From assembly GCA_002633005.1 (NCBI GenBank), contig NMRA01000420.1, forward strand, positions 288,070 to 352,069: DNA of 64,000 nt, in the 5' to 3' direction. The position numbers were made by a program, and so were the translations under genes. Shown piece after piece: positions 21,032 through 36,000 of the stretch. This stretch comes from Phoronis australis (lineage: Eukaryota; Phoronida; Phoronidae). The number at the start of each line of letters is the position of its first letter. Position 1 is the first letter of the stretch. Below the pieces are notes generated by a model. The model did not search any database and was not told the origin of the DNA. It worked only from the letters and a program-made list of their open reading frames with translations.

Positions 21032-24000
21032 GTAAGTGATGAGCCCCTGTGCCTCTACCTTATTCCGTAATGCGTGTTTCTTATGACAAGGTCACACCAG
21101 TGACAAGTACTTAGTGTTCCCCAAGCAACTTTTCTACATTTCAAGACAAAATAATCGGACAAAAAACAGTTTCCTTCTGGTAATGACGGACAACTTTGTT
21201 AACAGTAAAAATGACTGTAATAACAATCAAGGTGGCAAAATTCTAATTACATAATGCCTTCGAGACCTTACCTTATCTTTTTCCTTCATTCTCGATTGTG
21301 CGGGAAGACTGCTCTGACTGTGAATTTGAGTTCTGCCTAGCCGTCATGACGGCCAGGGGAATTCCAGTTCATTTTGTCTGAATATTTTTCAATTGTACTG
21401 TAGTTGCAAATTTATGGCCACTGAAGGGGGTTAGCTGGCGACACTGGAATGTTGATATCTGGAGAAAACTAGTACGTAAACCATGAACTAAGTGTGCAAC
21501 TAACGATTAGCGTTAGGAAACATGACGGATGCTTGATGGCATAGATTGAATTCTGCGCTCTCGCGAACTTGGTATAACGGGTATGTAGCTCAACAGGGTC
21601 ATGCACTATGGTTCATTTTTTGTGAATAATTACAAAATCCAAATTTCTAGACAATAACTGAAGATTTTTTTTGGTAAAGGAGAGTAACTTTGGTCGTTGG
21701 ATAGATAAACTAGAAATATCCAAAGACTTGCCCGATGGTTCAAGTCTTTCACTCTGTAATTTGTTTCCTGTTGGGGATGTAAAGACTGAATAATAATGGT
21801 GTAACTTTGTGACATGACTGAGTGGTTTGGAAGTTTTTGAAGGTCTTTGTTCATGACGATATTTCCAAGCTGCGATTGTCTGCTGGGATCTTGCATGCAA
21901 ACAGTGGCACCGACCGGTGCAGTATTGTTGGGATTAACTGAATTATAACATGATTTACACGAAAAATGAATCATTTTCCCCACAGAGTTTGGCAAGTTAA
22001 TCGTTGAAAAATTACAAAAATTGCTGTTTTATGTATTTATATGTGGACGTATTATATCGTCATCTTTTTCCGTCCGGTGTCAATCTGGCATCCGTCCGGC
22101 GTCCGTCCAGTGTCCATCCGTCCGGTTTCCTGGCGTCCGCTGCTCTATCTCCAAAATCCTTTGACGCATGTTCATGAAATTTTGTACTAGCAGTTCCTTT
22201 TGTGGATGGGACGGCCTTAGCGAACTTTCGGACAGATACGACTACCGGTGTGCCCCCTAGTCGCAATTTTATTTTTTATGCTTACCTCTGTATCTTCAAA
22301 GGTCCTCAACGTGTTTTCATAAAATTTGGAGTATAGGCATCTATTAGTGAGGTGACGCTATCCTCCCATTTTCGGATGGATTTGACATAGTTTGCGCCAC
22401 CTAGTAGGCCATTTTTACTATTTTCGAGCCTGTTTTTTGGTGTCCACCCCTCTATCAACCAAACTGCTCTAAGGATGATTGTGAAAATTGGCATATATGT
22501 TCTTACTATGAAAAGGACGATTATGATGATTTTCCGATGACTTCGACTACTGTGGCACCTCTTAGTGGCAGTTTTTTTGTGCCCATGGCTGTATCTCTTA
22601 AACTGTTTGCAGGGTCTTTATTGAATTTAGCAAATGTATTTATATGATGTTGACAACAAACGACGATCGGACCACCGGTGTGCCCCCTGGTGGCAATTAA
22701 GTTTTTTACATTTACCTCTGCATCTTCAATCTAAGGTCCTTAACGGATTTTTGGAATATAGGCATCTATTAGTGAGCTAATACTATCCTGTTTTCGGATG
22801 GAATTAAGGTATTTTGCTTCACCTAGTGGCCATTTTTGCTGTTTTGATTCGACCCTTTATCAACCAAACCATTCTAAGGATGATTTTGAAAATTGGCATA
22901 AATGTTATCAGTGTGGAGAGGACGGTTGACGATGACTTTGACTACTGTGGTGCCTCTTAGTGGTAGTTTTGTTTTGCGCCCATAATTGAATCTCCTCAAC
23001 CCTTTGCAGGAACTTTTAGTAAGTGTATGAAGCTAACAATAAACGACGACAACTTTTAAGCGAATCTAACGAACACTGTGCTCCCTAGTTTTCCCTTTTT
23101 GTTTTTCTGAAGTTCGTTGACAGATTTTTATGAAATTTGGTATGTAGCTTTCTATTAAAGAAGTGATGGCATCTTCCTGCTTTTGGATGAATGAGACGGT
23201 TTGCGTCATCTAGTGGCCTTTTTTATGATACAAAAATATATAACCCTAGAAGCACCCCATTTGCGGTGCATTCGTGGGCGCATTTCAACACTCCGCGTTG
23301 CTCTTGTATGTTTTATGGGTTTAATCTTGGTTCACGTTGAATAATTTAAATATTGGAAAGCAATCACAGATCTGCTCTAATGCTCAACTTGTTGAGTTCC
23401 TTGAAGGATGTTCTGGTTTGTAACTATTGTATCAAATCACCCAAAGCTCAAAGCTAGCAATGTCTATGTCTGCTGAGGTGCTACAGAACATAAATGGCAA
23501 ATTTGAAACGCGTAGCTGCTGCATTAATTCCGGAATTTTGGACATAGTTAATTTTGCTATCTTTCTGATGATTGCTGAATTTGGGGGTGGCCAGTGGTGC
23601 CTATTTTTTAGATTTAGTATAAGTTCCAGCCTTTAGCAAAGTAATTGATAATTTTCACTGTCCTTAACTAGACAATTTTTACCGTGTTTTCCAAATGCAA
23701 AGTTGTTTCGGAGCTGCCTGACTCATACTTAAAGTTGATGATTTATTGGTTCCGCTCTGTTGCGCAAGATATTTAGGTGAGTTTCTATAAGGTTTGTGAT
23801 TTATAATTTTTACAAAAATAAGTAACTACGGACAGAGTATGAAACAGAAGCATTTATTCAAATGATAATTTTCAGCTCGACGTTGTTTCTTCGTCTCAGT
23901 CATTATCTCGCACTCTGTTTGCAGCAGTAGTGTCATGATGCCACCTGTTGAGGTAATTGAAGATCCTCACGTCACCAAGTGTTGCCGAATGTCAGCCGTG

Positions 24001-27000
24001 CGGAGAACCTTCTGTCTTGTCGTCTTGTTTGACCTTGTTTTGACCTTCATACTCTGGCTGCTGTACACAGAGGTAAATCTGGATGACATTGGTTGAAGGC
24101 TAGTGTGTGGAAAAAAGTGAGCTTGTGAGATGGTGTGCTCAGCTAAATGTGATACACAGCGATGTCCTTGGAGACATTTAATTGAATAAATTTGTAAGCG
24201 ACTAGCTTTAAGTGCTAAAACCACCATTTAGCTTGTTTTGACAAATGACTACATTGTCAGCATCATTAAACATTCCTTTAGTGCACTGCTTGTCACAATC
24301 GCGAATTCAATATCCCAAAAACAGGAAGTAGAAGGAAAGCAACTTCAACTGAAAGTGCCTGAGTATAACATATGAACGTATTGAGCACCAGTGTGTCATG
24401 TCGTCCAACGTTTGAGTTTTTTGTTCAAACCTGTGCCATATCCGTGCCTCTGCGGTGTCCCTCGGGAAGGTGAAGCCACAGCATGGTTACAAGTTGTCAC
24501 AACCAGCACAAACGCAATATCTCACCATTCCTTGTTATACCATAAACCACGGGAAAACAAGGAACAGCAACATCTGGTGGCTTTTCACACTAAACACTCT
24601 GTAGGATGACCGGGGCTGTGTTTGGTTGTCCCGATTTTACGTAGTATGTTTCGACCAATAAATGCTCATAACTCGATATCAGCGAATTAATATATCGTCA
24701 GACAGTGTTTGCGAGTGTTCTAATGTAACAGCAGATATACTGCTGAGGTTGTTCTTTCCGGTGTTTTTTGATGTGAAATTGATGAATTTAAACAATGAAA
24801 TTAAGTTATTTAATGCATGCACCCCCGGACTTCTGTTTAACCTTGAACTTGGACGGATTCTAAGAACGTTGAATGTGATCACAATGACACACATAGTCAC
24901 GTGCAAGTTATGGCAAAATCGTGAAAGAATTAAAAGAATTCTGGTGATGGATCAGAATTAGCAAAAAGACTTTTAGCTCCAGACAATTGCCAGTTTTTGA
25001 CAAAGACAAAACAGTCTTTAGACCAACTACATGGTTACAATTATGTTCCTTTTTGAATCATTCAGTTCATTGTATACAGTAGTAATTGATCAGGTGAGTA
25101 GTAAAAACTCGTTAGTTTGTGATATTTAGCATATTCTTGGCATGCAAGTAAATAAAGTGTTATTCCATGAATACGAAATTTAAAATCAGCGCATTATATG
25201 TAAACAATGACATATCAAACAACGTTTCAGTTTATTGTCACTAAACCATTCTCAAGACAAATGTTCACAATATTTCAGTCAGGTAACTCAGGTGGAGAAC
25301 AGTCTACACAGTTACACCTCAAAATGTGTTGTGAAGACAGAGACCAGAAATCAAAAGAATTGGAGCTCAAATAAACCAATGTTTCTGTTCAGATAGTGTT
25401 CTGTGTGATTCAACCCTATATGCATGGTCTCCTTTATGAGGAGCCTGAGGGTGGCGTTATCCTTGTCCAAGATCTGAACCGTAGTGTGACCAGTTGTCAA
25501 ACATCCGCAGATGTCTTAGAGTGGTTGCGTAAAAAGCTGTCAGTGCAAGATTTTACTTGACGCAAACCTTGCTTTTTGTACCTTGTAGTCCATTTCTTTT
25601 GTAAGTCCACTTACTTCTTTATAACTCTTTCAGTCTGTGAGCGGTTTTAACACTCCGGTAATTGTGTCCAGCTTTACCCCTCTGCTAATGTTTGTCCTTT
25701 GACACCCTGCGAGTAGTGACCTCTCTTGGCCATCAGGCAATACTTTTTATGTCATATGCGCCCAAGTTCTCTGCTTTGACTCCTCCTCATGCACTTGCCA
25801 TAAAGTCATTTCTCATGCCCTCTGTAAAACTGAATTACACATAACTGCAATGTTTGGCTGATGTGCAACAATTACCGTTTCATAGCTCATCAGATCTACA
25901 GCCTTGCGTGATACATTGATTAAAGGCATCAAGTTTCCTATTTTCCCTCTGTTTTACATCAAATTGTTGGAAACTCATTGTTTTCTGCTTCTTTTGTCTG
26001 ACATTCCTACTTTGTTTAATTCCTATTTGTCAAGTCCAAATAAGGGACAAACAAATGATGTTTCTCAAAATTGACAGTTAACTTCAAACTAATCGAATAT
26101 TGTTGGGTCGAGTGAACTTATTTCTATGAGCTTCAAATACAGTACATCTGGGGGATCTAGCATTTTGTCTAATTTTGCAGAAAACATGAAATTATTGACT
26201 GTAACCGACAATTTGTTAAAGTGAACTGTTAGTAGAATAAAGATTTAAAGCTAAACTTTGTTTTTTGTGTGTTTTGTGCAGTGAAAAAATGTTAAGCCAC
26301 TCCCATTTTGTGGGGAGTTTTCACTTATTTTTCCTATTTTTTACAAAAATATCATACTTGATGCCCTAATAATGTCATCAATGTTTTTTGTGAAGAACTT
26401 ATTAAATAAATATTATGTCATGTTTACAGTGAATAAATAACTACTCCACACCTGCTGATTAAAAATATTATACTTGATGCCCTAATAATGTCATCAATGT
26501 TTTTTGTGAAGAACTTAATAAATAAATATTATGTCATGTTTACTGTGAATAAATAACTACTCCACACCTGCTAAATTTAAAAAAAACTGCCGCATACTGG
26601 AAATTACTTGAAATTTAGGCATTGAACTTCGTCTTGGTTAGAATTTGCTTGCTTGATAAGCCTTTTGTGAACACGGTATAACTCATCTTGAAAGCATAAT
26701 GGAGCTTCAGAAAAGCAATTTTAAACTGTCCTGGCAGTTTTACCCTGATGTGACTTGATATATTGTGTAAAAATGTGTCTAGACTTTGGTATTAAATGAG
26801 GTGAATGTTTAAATTTCCTACTTTTTATCTGGACAGTTGGCACTACGGGAATCCTTCATGGAAGAGGTTGAAAACTACGACTTTAGGGCCTCAATGTTTG
26901 ATATTGTGGTGAGTAGAATTATTGTTTAGTTTGTAACATTGCAATACAAAAGTAATCGTATAAAATGACATTGATGATATACAGTGCAATACAAAATTAA

Positions 27001-30000
27001 TCATACAAAATGACATTGATGATATACAGTGCAATACAAAAGTAATCATACAACATGACATTGACGATATACAGTGCAATACAAAAGTAATCTGACAAAT
27101 GACATTGATGATATACAGTGCAATACAAAAGTAATCAGACAAAATGACATTGATGATATACAGTGCAATACAATAGTAATCATACAAAATGACATTGATG
27201 ATATACATTGCAATACAATAGTAATCATACAAAATGACATTGATGATATACAGTGCAATACAAAAGTAATCATACAAAATGACATTGATGATATACAGTG
27301 CAATACAAAAGTAATCATACAAAATGACATTGATGATATACAGTGCAATACAATAGTAATCAGACAAAATGACATTGATGATATACATTGCAATACAAAA
27401 GTAATCAGACAAAATGACATTGGTGATATACATTGCAATACAAAAGTAATCAGACAAAATGACATTGATGATATACAGTGCAATACAAAAGTAATCAGAC
27501 AAAATGACATTGATGATATACAGTGCAATACAAAAGTAATCATACAAAATGACATTGATGATATACAGTGCAAGACAATAGTAAGCGTACAAAATGACAT
27601 TGATGATATACAGTGCAAGACAAAAGTAATCGGAAAAATGACATTGGTGATATACAGTGCAATACAAAAGTAATCAGACAAAATGACATTGATGATATAC
27701 AGTGCAATACAAAAGTAATCAGACAAAATGACATTGATGATATACAGTGCAAGACAAAAGTAATCGGACAAAATGACATTTTCCTGTCATGACGACTAAT
27801 GCTGTTAACAGCAAAAATTGCTGGTCATAACTATAAGGGTGGCAAAATTCTAATTACTGAATGGGTTGGCCACCTCACTAACTTTTCCCCTCCATTCTTG
27901 GTCGTGGTAGAAAACTACTCGCGACGTTGAATTCGGCTTCTGCCCAGCTGTCATGATGGTATTGCGGGTCATTTTGTCTGTCATACAGCTGTAGGCTTGT
28001 ACTGTATGTGAACAATGTAGTTGGGAGGGTACCTTCAAACTCGGTTTAGTTGGTTGTTCTAGGACTTGTGCAATTCTAAAATACCTTTGCAACATTTGGC
28101 ATCCTTCATAACGAGGGCTTTTTAATTCCTATTTTAGAAGGAATTGTTTTGTCATCCGAATCCAGGGAATGAGACCTCTGATAAACAACTTCTGCTGAGA
28201 TGGGATATTCAATCTTCAATAAATATGCCTGCGGGGTTATGTTCATAAAAAAATATTTTTGAGTTTTCTTAAGTTCCATAAAATGTCGAGAGTTTGTTCT
28301 GTGGGAAATAAGTTGCACAACCTTGTTTTTGCGTACAGTAAAACTCGCAAAATTCGGACTTGCTTAAGTCAGGTTTTTGCTTGTTACTGGTTGTGCTGTA
28401 GGTTTGTTCTAGTTTGCGCACTCAGCCTACAGATAAGTGGTGTTTCACCGTACTCAGATGAACTTTCTTCTTCTTGTGGGACTCGAGTTAATGCAAATTG
28501 TTAATTATTGACTCGTGTATGCGTTTGAGTGGAGAAACAACGTAACATAACAGAACCTGGACTTGTTAGGGATTTTTGCAAAATTTGGGGTTACAGTTGC
28601 ACGGTTGCATGAAACACAACTAAGTACCCTAAATCATGAGCGTAATCTTGTTGTTCTTTGCTCGCAGATGTGATCTTTTCCTGTCATGTTGTCAGATTAG
28701 CTCCTGTCTGACTAATGGCATTTTCTAAAAACTGAGTCCATAGCTCAATGAATATAAATTGGGACTTGAATTAATGTTGTTTCGTGAAAAGACAGCTGTT
28801 TATTTTCAATAATGTTGAGATTTCAACGTAGAGTTCACTCTCGATTTTGTGTCAAACCCAAAAATTGACTCAGTAACGGAACTCTTACAGATGAGTGTAA
28901 GAAAGAACGATATGTGTTTTGTTTAGTCCACAAATACATAGTAGATTTAGGGAACTCACGTAGGTTGAGTACCCATTTGGGACTGCTTCATGCCACTGCA
29001 CCCGTTAGTGGGTGTTCACCTGAACTGCCAGTAGTATTACAGATATGTCACATTTAGAGTGGCATGCAGTTCCATCTTGGAAAACTAGTTATGATCCATG
29101 TTTTGTGGTGGAGCTCTTTGTTTTGGATTTCAAAATGGCGAGCTAGCGTTCCTAATTAAACGCCATGAAACCGTGGACATACTGGAGTTTGTTGATTATT
29201 TCAACAGAAAGATTCACTTCTGCTAAGTTGATTTATTCCTGTTTGAAGTTTGCAATTTAAGCTTGACCTATTTAGTGCTGCGTAGGAATTTACTTACTAC
29301 CCCCGACATGCGGTTGTTATAGCGTAACTGTCCTTGTGTTTTAGTGGATGGCTTGTGGCCGTTTCTTCATCCTCATTCTCTCCTATGCCTTATTTAGAAG
29401 TCAAAAACCATGGTTTGTTGCCGTGAGTATAATTATGTTATACCTATTTTAAAATCTTAGAAATTTCGGACAGAACTAATTGGTATTATGATAGTTGTCT
29501 TTTTTCATTTTTCAAGATCTTTCATTACTGCCCAGCACATTTCAAAAATGTGTGTCATCATGGTAGATTTACATAATGTGATCATGGTACTGTGCAGCTT
29601 TATTTGGTGCTATCAGATATGAAAAAAACCAAAATGAAAGTTCAGGCGCTTGTACTATAGTGTGTCCTACATTCGTGAGAGTTGACCCTAATTTAGTCTA
29701 TGCAGTCATTAGATGTTGCTGTAACACACCATTCTATGTTTCTATGTCTTTGGTCGTTCCATCAGTTTATCAAGTTTGAAATTTAAGAAATTTGTACTAA
29801 CTTCTTCAGACTCAAATTCACATTTTTTTCATAAATATTTGTTACTATTAATGGTCCTAGATCCACACAGCCCAACATTGATTTGTCCTGTGCTTGTAGT
29901 ACTGAAGCCTGTACATAGGGCCCTCGATGCCTCAATATTGGCTGGAATATTGTCTCCATTCCTCGCTGAAAAATGTTTTAAAATCTCACAAAATGACACT

Positions 30001-33000
30001 CATCAGGCCTAAAATTCCATCTCATTGATTGCAAAATCCCCTCGGGCTTTTAATCACTTTGATCTCACACAGTCCCTCGAATTTCCGGCTCCTGTACGAG
30101 GGATTTTTGATTCACTCGATAAAATTCTGCTCTCACAGGCACCTTTCCCCTCTGGTGAGAGAGAGCCATGATACATATAGGTGACTGCATATGTGTTAAC
30201 TTGGTTCTTCATTCATTGTAACAGTAACTGAATGACTTGCCTCATCTTTTACAGGTCTCCACACTCTTAACATGTACTTATGTTATTGTAAAGCTCTTCC
30301 TATATTCAGTGAGTTCTTCATATTTATCTATTACTACTTAGTTTTTGTTTGAGACTACATAGATCAAAACCACCTTGTTAGAGTGGCTAAAAATGACATT
30401 AGAGCCACCGGGCATGTACCACCCGGTATGTACCACTGGGCATGATCCACCTGGCACGTTCCACCCAGTACTTACACCCGACATGTACCACCCGGTATGT
30501 TCCACCCGCCACGTTCCACCCGCCACGTACCACCCGCCACGTTCCACCCGGCACGTACCACCCGGCACGTTCCACCCGGCACGTTCCACCCGGCATGCAA
30601 ATACTAAGAGTGGGATGATCCACATGTTTAGGAGGAAAGGTCGATTTGTTAATAACAGTTGCCAAAAACTGGGATAACTAACTAGTGATTACTTAAGGAA
30701 CTTTCAGCCTTCATAATTTCCATTCTTTTGAAGTTAGTCTTATATTACGGTTGAATCTTTAGTGCGTGAAAATTTGGGATACCCTCCTCCCCAAGTTCCA
30801 GAGAATTGGGATACCCTCCTCCCAAGTTCCAGAGAATTGGGATACCCTCCTCCCCTAGTTCCAGAGAATTGGGATACCCTCCTCCCAAGTTCCAGAGAAT
30901 TGGGATACCCTCCTCCCAAGTTCCAGAGAATTGGGATACCCTCCTCCCAAGTTCCAGAGAATTGGGATACCCTCCTCCCCAAGTTCTACAAGAATCATCA
31001 TCATAAAACTCCACCCCTTTACAGACTGAGGTAGCACGATAAAAAGGAACTCATTTCCTTTGTTTTCAACTTCCACGAAAGTTACCCTTGGGTAGAAAAC
31101 TTTACCCACAACGTATTTCTTAAGATGTCACCTATTTGTTCAATTAAAACGAAAAAATGTCCTCTTTATCTTCATCAAAAATTAATTATTATATGATATT
31201 CAAAAATTGATCTTTTGCAGACATCCTGTCATGTATGCCTGCTGTACAGTGAATCTGGCGGTAAACAGCCTGTGAATCTAAGCGGCATGTCTGATATACA
31301 CTCATGTAGCATAGAAACATCCATGCATTTCTCAGTATTTTGCCGATGTGGAGTCTGTAACTGTTGAGCCCATGGGTCTTCCTCCCATTCTCGTGAAGTA
31401 CTTTGCTGAGACTGTGTTTCTGTTGTCCTCTCAGTATTTCGATGCCGTCAAAGGACTTCAGAACATTGCGAAAATTCCGATTAGGAATCGCTTTGCGCAA
31501 TGAAAAATGCAAGTAATATGGTACAATGGAAAATGCAATTGAAATTTTGTACGTCTTATGTTGCAGCCACTGTTGGATTCACGGAAGTAAACCACTCTTT
31601 TTCAACTATAAGAAGACGAAATCTGTTAAATAATATTATGAAAGTCTTGTTATTCAAATGAACAAGTTAACTCTTAAAATTAGAAACAGGTATCCCTCTT
31701 ACTGATTTCAACGATTCAACCTCTGACGATTCGACGCCTCAAATTTTTTGGTGTAAGAGCTCTCAGTCTGCATGCTGAGGCCATTGCACACCATTGCTAC
31801 TCATCGTTTCCAATAGACTGTGCTGACTAATATCTGGATATGGGCAATCGTATTCATTTGGTTGTAACACCGTTTCAGTATATTGGTCTGCTTAAGTCTT
31901 CCATTCAGGATGATTAAGTTTGAATAAATATTAACATCAAATTCTGTCTATAAATCAAGACACATTGGTGTGAAAGTTCAACTTTAGCTTGGGGCTCAAG
32001 ATACTCAGGAACATCACTATGTAGCTTGTGAGCAAAAGATTATTCCAGGTTTCAATGCATCTTGATAAGCCTTGTCTTCGTCTTCCTTTAGTGGACAGAT
32101 CCATCACCAACAACACCGCCCTCTTTAGTCAAGTGGGTAACTGCCACAGAGACCCCTGCCATCAACTCCACAGTCAAGTACTTGTTGATGATCCTGCTGG
32201 TTATATCCTCCCTAGTCCTGGCCTGGGTCGAGGTCTGGCTTCTGGATTTCAAAGTACTGCCTCTGGAGCAACGAGCTAGGGAAGGATGTATGTGTCTCTG
32301 TCGTGTTTACAGTAAAGATTTTTCAGTTTGAGTGCCAATATGAGGGACAGGTGGAGTTGTGTATTTGTTTGCCTTCTTGATGTAATCAAGTTTTGTAAAT
32401 AGCTGTTAGCACGCTTTGTGTGGTACTGCTGTCACTAAACAGCATTTGGTAAAATGCTGCTGATTCTCAGCAATGTACGGTAAAATTTTCGTCAATTTTG
32501 GAGAAAAAAGATTGCCAAAATTGGTCTGTTATCATTCTCCAAGGTCTTCATACATTGTTGTGATTTCCCAGAAATTGTCAAACTTTTGTGAGATGGGTAA
32601 GATATCACGCAAAACTAATTTTGTACTATAGTACATGAACAATGAGATTATATGATTTCAGCTGTCGGCCATATTGGTGCCAAATTAAAACCTTTTTACA
32701 CTAAGTCCAACTGTCTTCCACCATCAACAAAGCGCCACCTATTGACAGATGTGCAAGTTCAATGTGTACTATCACCCTCATCTTAAATATCACAATAAAT
32801 AAATGAATAAAAGTACCAAACAGTTGAAGGTGCATGACAAATGACTGATTTGCTGAAATCTTAACCACGAATCTTCAATTTGTTGCAGTCGCATACGGTA
32901 GCTTTAAAAAAGTTCACAAAATTTGTTCTCATTGATAATTGGTGAAATCTTGTAGCAGAAATTCTGGCTTTTTTTCAAATGATTCAGTTTTATTTTTCGT

Positions 33001-36000
33001 TCTTTTTCCTCCTGAGCGTTTGCCTTAACTTTGACAAAGCCACATGAATTGTAATGAGATTTGTCAACTCCTCATTAAAAATTACTGTACCATTAGTTTT
33101 GAAAGTCAATAGCTATCAACTTGGAACTGGAATCAGAGCAAGTTTGTTGTCAGGTGGATGACATGGCAACAAAATAATAGTTAACTCTACTTTACACACA
33201 ATATTTTGTACTTTTTTAAAACCTCTTCTTATTAAAACTCCATTAGTCTGGAGTACAATACACAGTCAGGTCATTTGTGAACTAGACAGTATAGGTCATT
33301 TATGAACTAACAGACTAACTTAGATTGGCAACAGTTGAACATCATCTTCCATCAGGTTGATTCAAAACTCTTGACTGTCTTTCCTTGGTAAGATTATACT
33401 TTGTTGGCTACTTCCTGTCCACCAGATGTGACCAGTCTGGTCTTTCAGAAAGTAACATAGGCTGATCAGGTGGAAAAAGTGACTCTTACCGCCACCTGGC
33501 TGTATGAAGTGGTACTTCTTCCTCGTAGTGGTTGGTTTAGGGGAACATGTTTGATTTCGTGAAAAGGGTATGTGATTAGATGTGATGTATTTTAAACGAA
33601 AGTGATTGCCTCGTCGTCCAATACAGGTACACAGTCATGATAGTCATGTGACAGCCAATGTTCCTTGTCTTTTGCAGTTACTGTTAATCGTCCCAGCGAA
33701 CGAACACCACTACTTAGGGACAACCGTTCCAATGTATATCAGTCAGATAACTTTTACTCACCATACGAGTCGCCCACAGGTATGTTGTGGACGCAATTGA
33801 ATGAGTGGATTTAAGTATACTAGGTGGCGCTAGTGTGGCAACAATTTTAGCCATAGAAATGCATGTACTCTCGGCTGGTAATCATGTGGGTCTGTGAGCC
33901 CACTGACACACCCATGGTGATGATAGTGCTGTTAATCTAGTGAGGTGTTGAATAGAGCAGCCTTCATGCACTAGCACCCCCTGGTGAGTACTAAGTTTCA
34001 TTAAAACGGTTCTTAAGTCTTATTGTTGAAATACATAGTATTCCGTGCTCCACCCTGTAACCAGTGGTTGAATATTGTTCCACCCTGTAGCCAGTGATTG
34101 AACATGCATGGCCAGTGGTCAATGACTGTGTAATTGCACTGTGATATGTTGAGTTGTTATGTGTTGTGTTTGCAGGCTCTGATGATGAAAGTGAGACATT
34201 CAAGTCAGCCCGGGCATCACGGGGTCACAGTCGCAATATATCTCGCTCAGGAATATATACCCCTGAGGTAAGAATGCCTTGTGTTATAGAATACAGACAC
34301 AGGAGACTGTAGTAAGCATATAATTATGCGTTCTTGCCGCGTGTCACCGCAGTTCAGACTTGTGAGCTTGAATTCAATGATCAATGCTTCTGTCAACTTA
34401 AAACTCACAACTCAATCAACATGTCCAACACAACACAATTAGTGTGCTCAACAATCTCGTCTCTGGTAATGAGGTCTCTTCAAGGTTATTGTTTTTCACA
34501 CCTTTCTTTATGTTTTCACGTCAGTTTTAGATTTCTCTCCTCTGATGTTCCGATCAAAGATAAGGGGTCTGTGTCATGAAACAGGACTGAATACTTGAGT
34601 GAGAAATTTGGTCTTACGCTCCACACATTGTCAACTATTTCAGAAAAATAGTTGAATATCACTTATCAGAGCAAAACTGCAGTATGTAAGAATTTACACA
34701 TTCAATTGCTAGGTACTGAGATAATTCCTATAAATTCTTTCTTAATAGTTATTTGGCAAAACCTTTTTTTCGCCATTTGTGAAGTGAGAAGGTAAGACCA
34801 AGTTTCTGACCTTTAGTGTTATGCCACATTCATAAAAAAGTCCCCTAGATTTAATTTAAATTATATGCTTTTGATCTCTTCGTTTTTGCAGTGAATAACG
34901 GGTAGTTGTTACTTCGTGTTCCCATACAAGAGCATGTATCTTCAGTTGCCAAGTGTATGAAAGGACACTGAGAACACTAAAATCTGCACAAGCTAGACTA
35001 GCATTGAGTACCGCTTGTTTATAAATTTGTTTCCAATGTACACATTGCATTACGTATACTTGTATTATTTCTACTTTGTATGTTTAGTTTTCACTAGGGT
35101 TCTCCAAATTTTTAGGTAGTTCTACTGAACTCCAAACTTTTGAGTTGTTGGACAAATGTATGAAAACCTCTAGAAGTTGCTAATTCAATAAAGTTAGCAG
35201 CAAGCTAATGGTTTATAGTCCTGCTGCAGTAGCTCTGGGCCATTCTAAAGAGACAGCATCAGTGACTGTTATATCAGGCAGCCTGTTCTACTCTTGCTCT
35301 ACCCCGGTGTGCATTTCAGGAACTAAGCTATATCAAAGCAAGCAGTGATTGTCTTGAACGTGCCTGGTCATTACATAAAGACGAGGACGGTTGGAAGGCG
35401 GAGTCTGGTGATGACGTGTGTTTAGGAATAGTCAGCTCAAGGAAAGTGGACAAGATGGGCAAAGTCTTCCGACTGGTGGTAAGTACCGTGCACTGCATGA
35501 ATCCAAGGGCCTCCAGGACTGAGAAATTTGAGACACTCTATTGAAATGTAGGGACTGGCATCTATGAGAAAAGAAATGCATGATTTCAGTTGAACATTTA
35601 GAAGTAGACGGGAGAGGAGGGAGGGAGGGGGGAAAGAGGGAGGGGGGAAAGAGGGAGGGAGGTCAGCACATCACAGTGCACGTTTGTGTGAATGCGTGTG
35701 GGTGTTGGTGTATAAAAAGGTGTGTTTGTGGGTGTTGGTTTGGATCTGGTACCCGACTTGGTTGTGCTGGTGGATTTGAAGCTTGGCTGTATGTTATTAA
35801 CAAATATATTATGTTTTAAAAATGTATTTCGGAGAATACTGGTTTCGAGCACTTAAAACCACCGTTTCCATCATTTTGACAAATAACTGCAATATCAGCA
35901 TCGTTAAACCTTCCTTTGTAGCACTGCGTGTCACAAGCGTGAATCACAAAAATGAGAAACTAGAAGGAAAAAAGTTCAATTGAAAGATTCTTAGCTCAAC

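Noticed and set aside
26891-27779. Long open frames of 258, 241 and 199 codons
   Set aside because: They are translations of the 45-bp satellite in different frames and strands, with no start or splice context.
30338-31109. Overlapping open frames of 66-100 codons on both strands
   Set aside because: They follow the 14-bp and 31-bp minisatellites.
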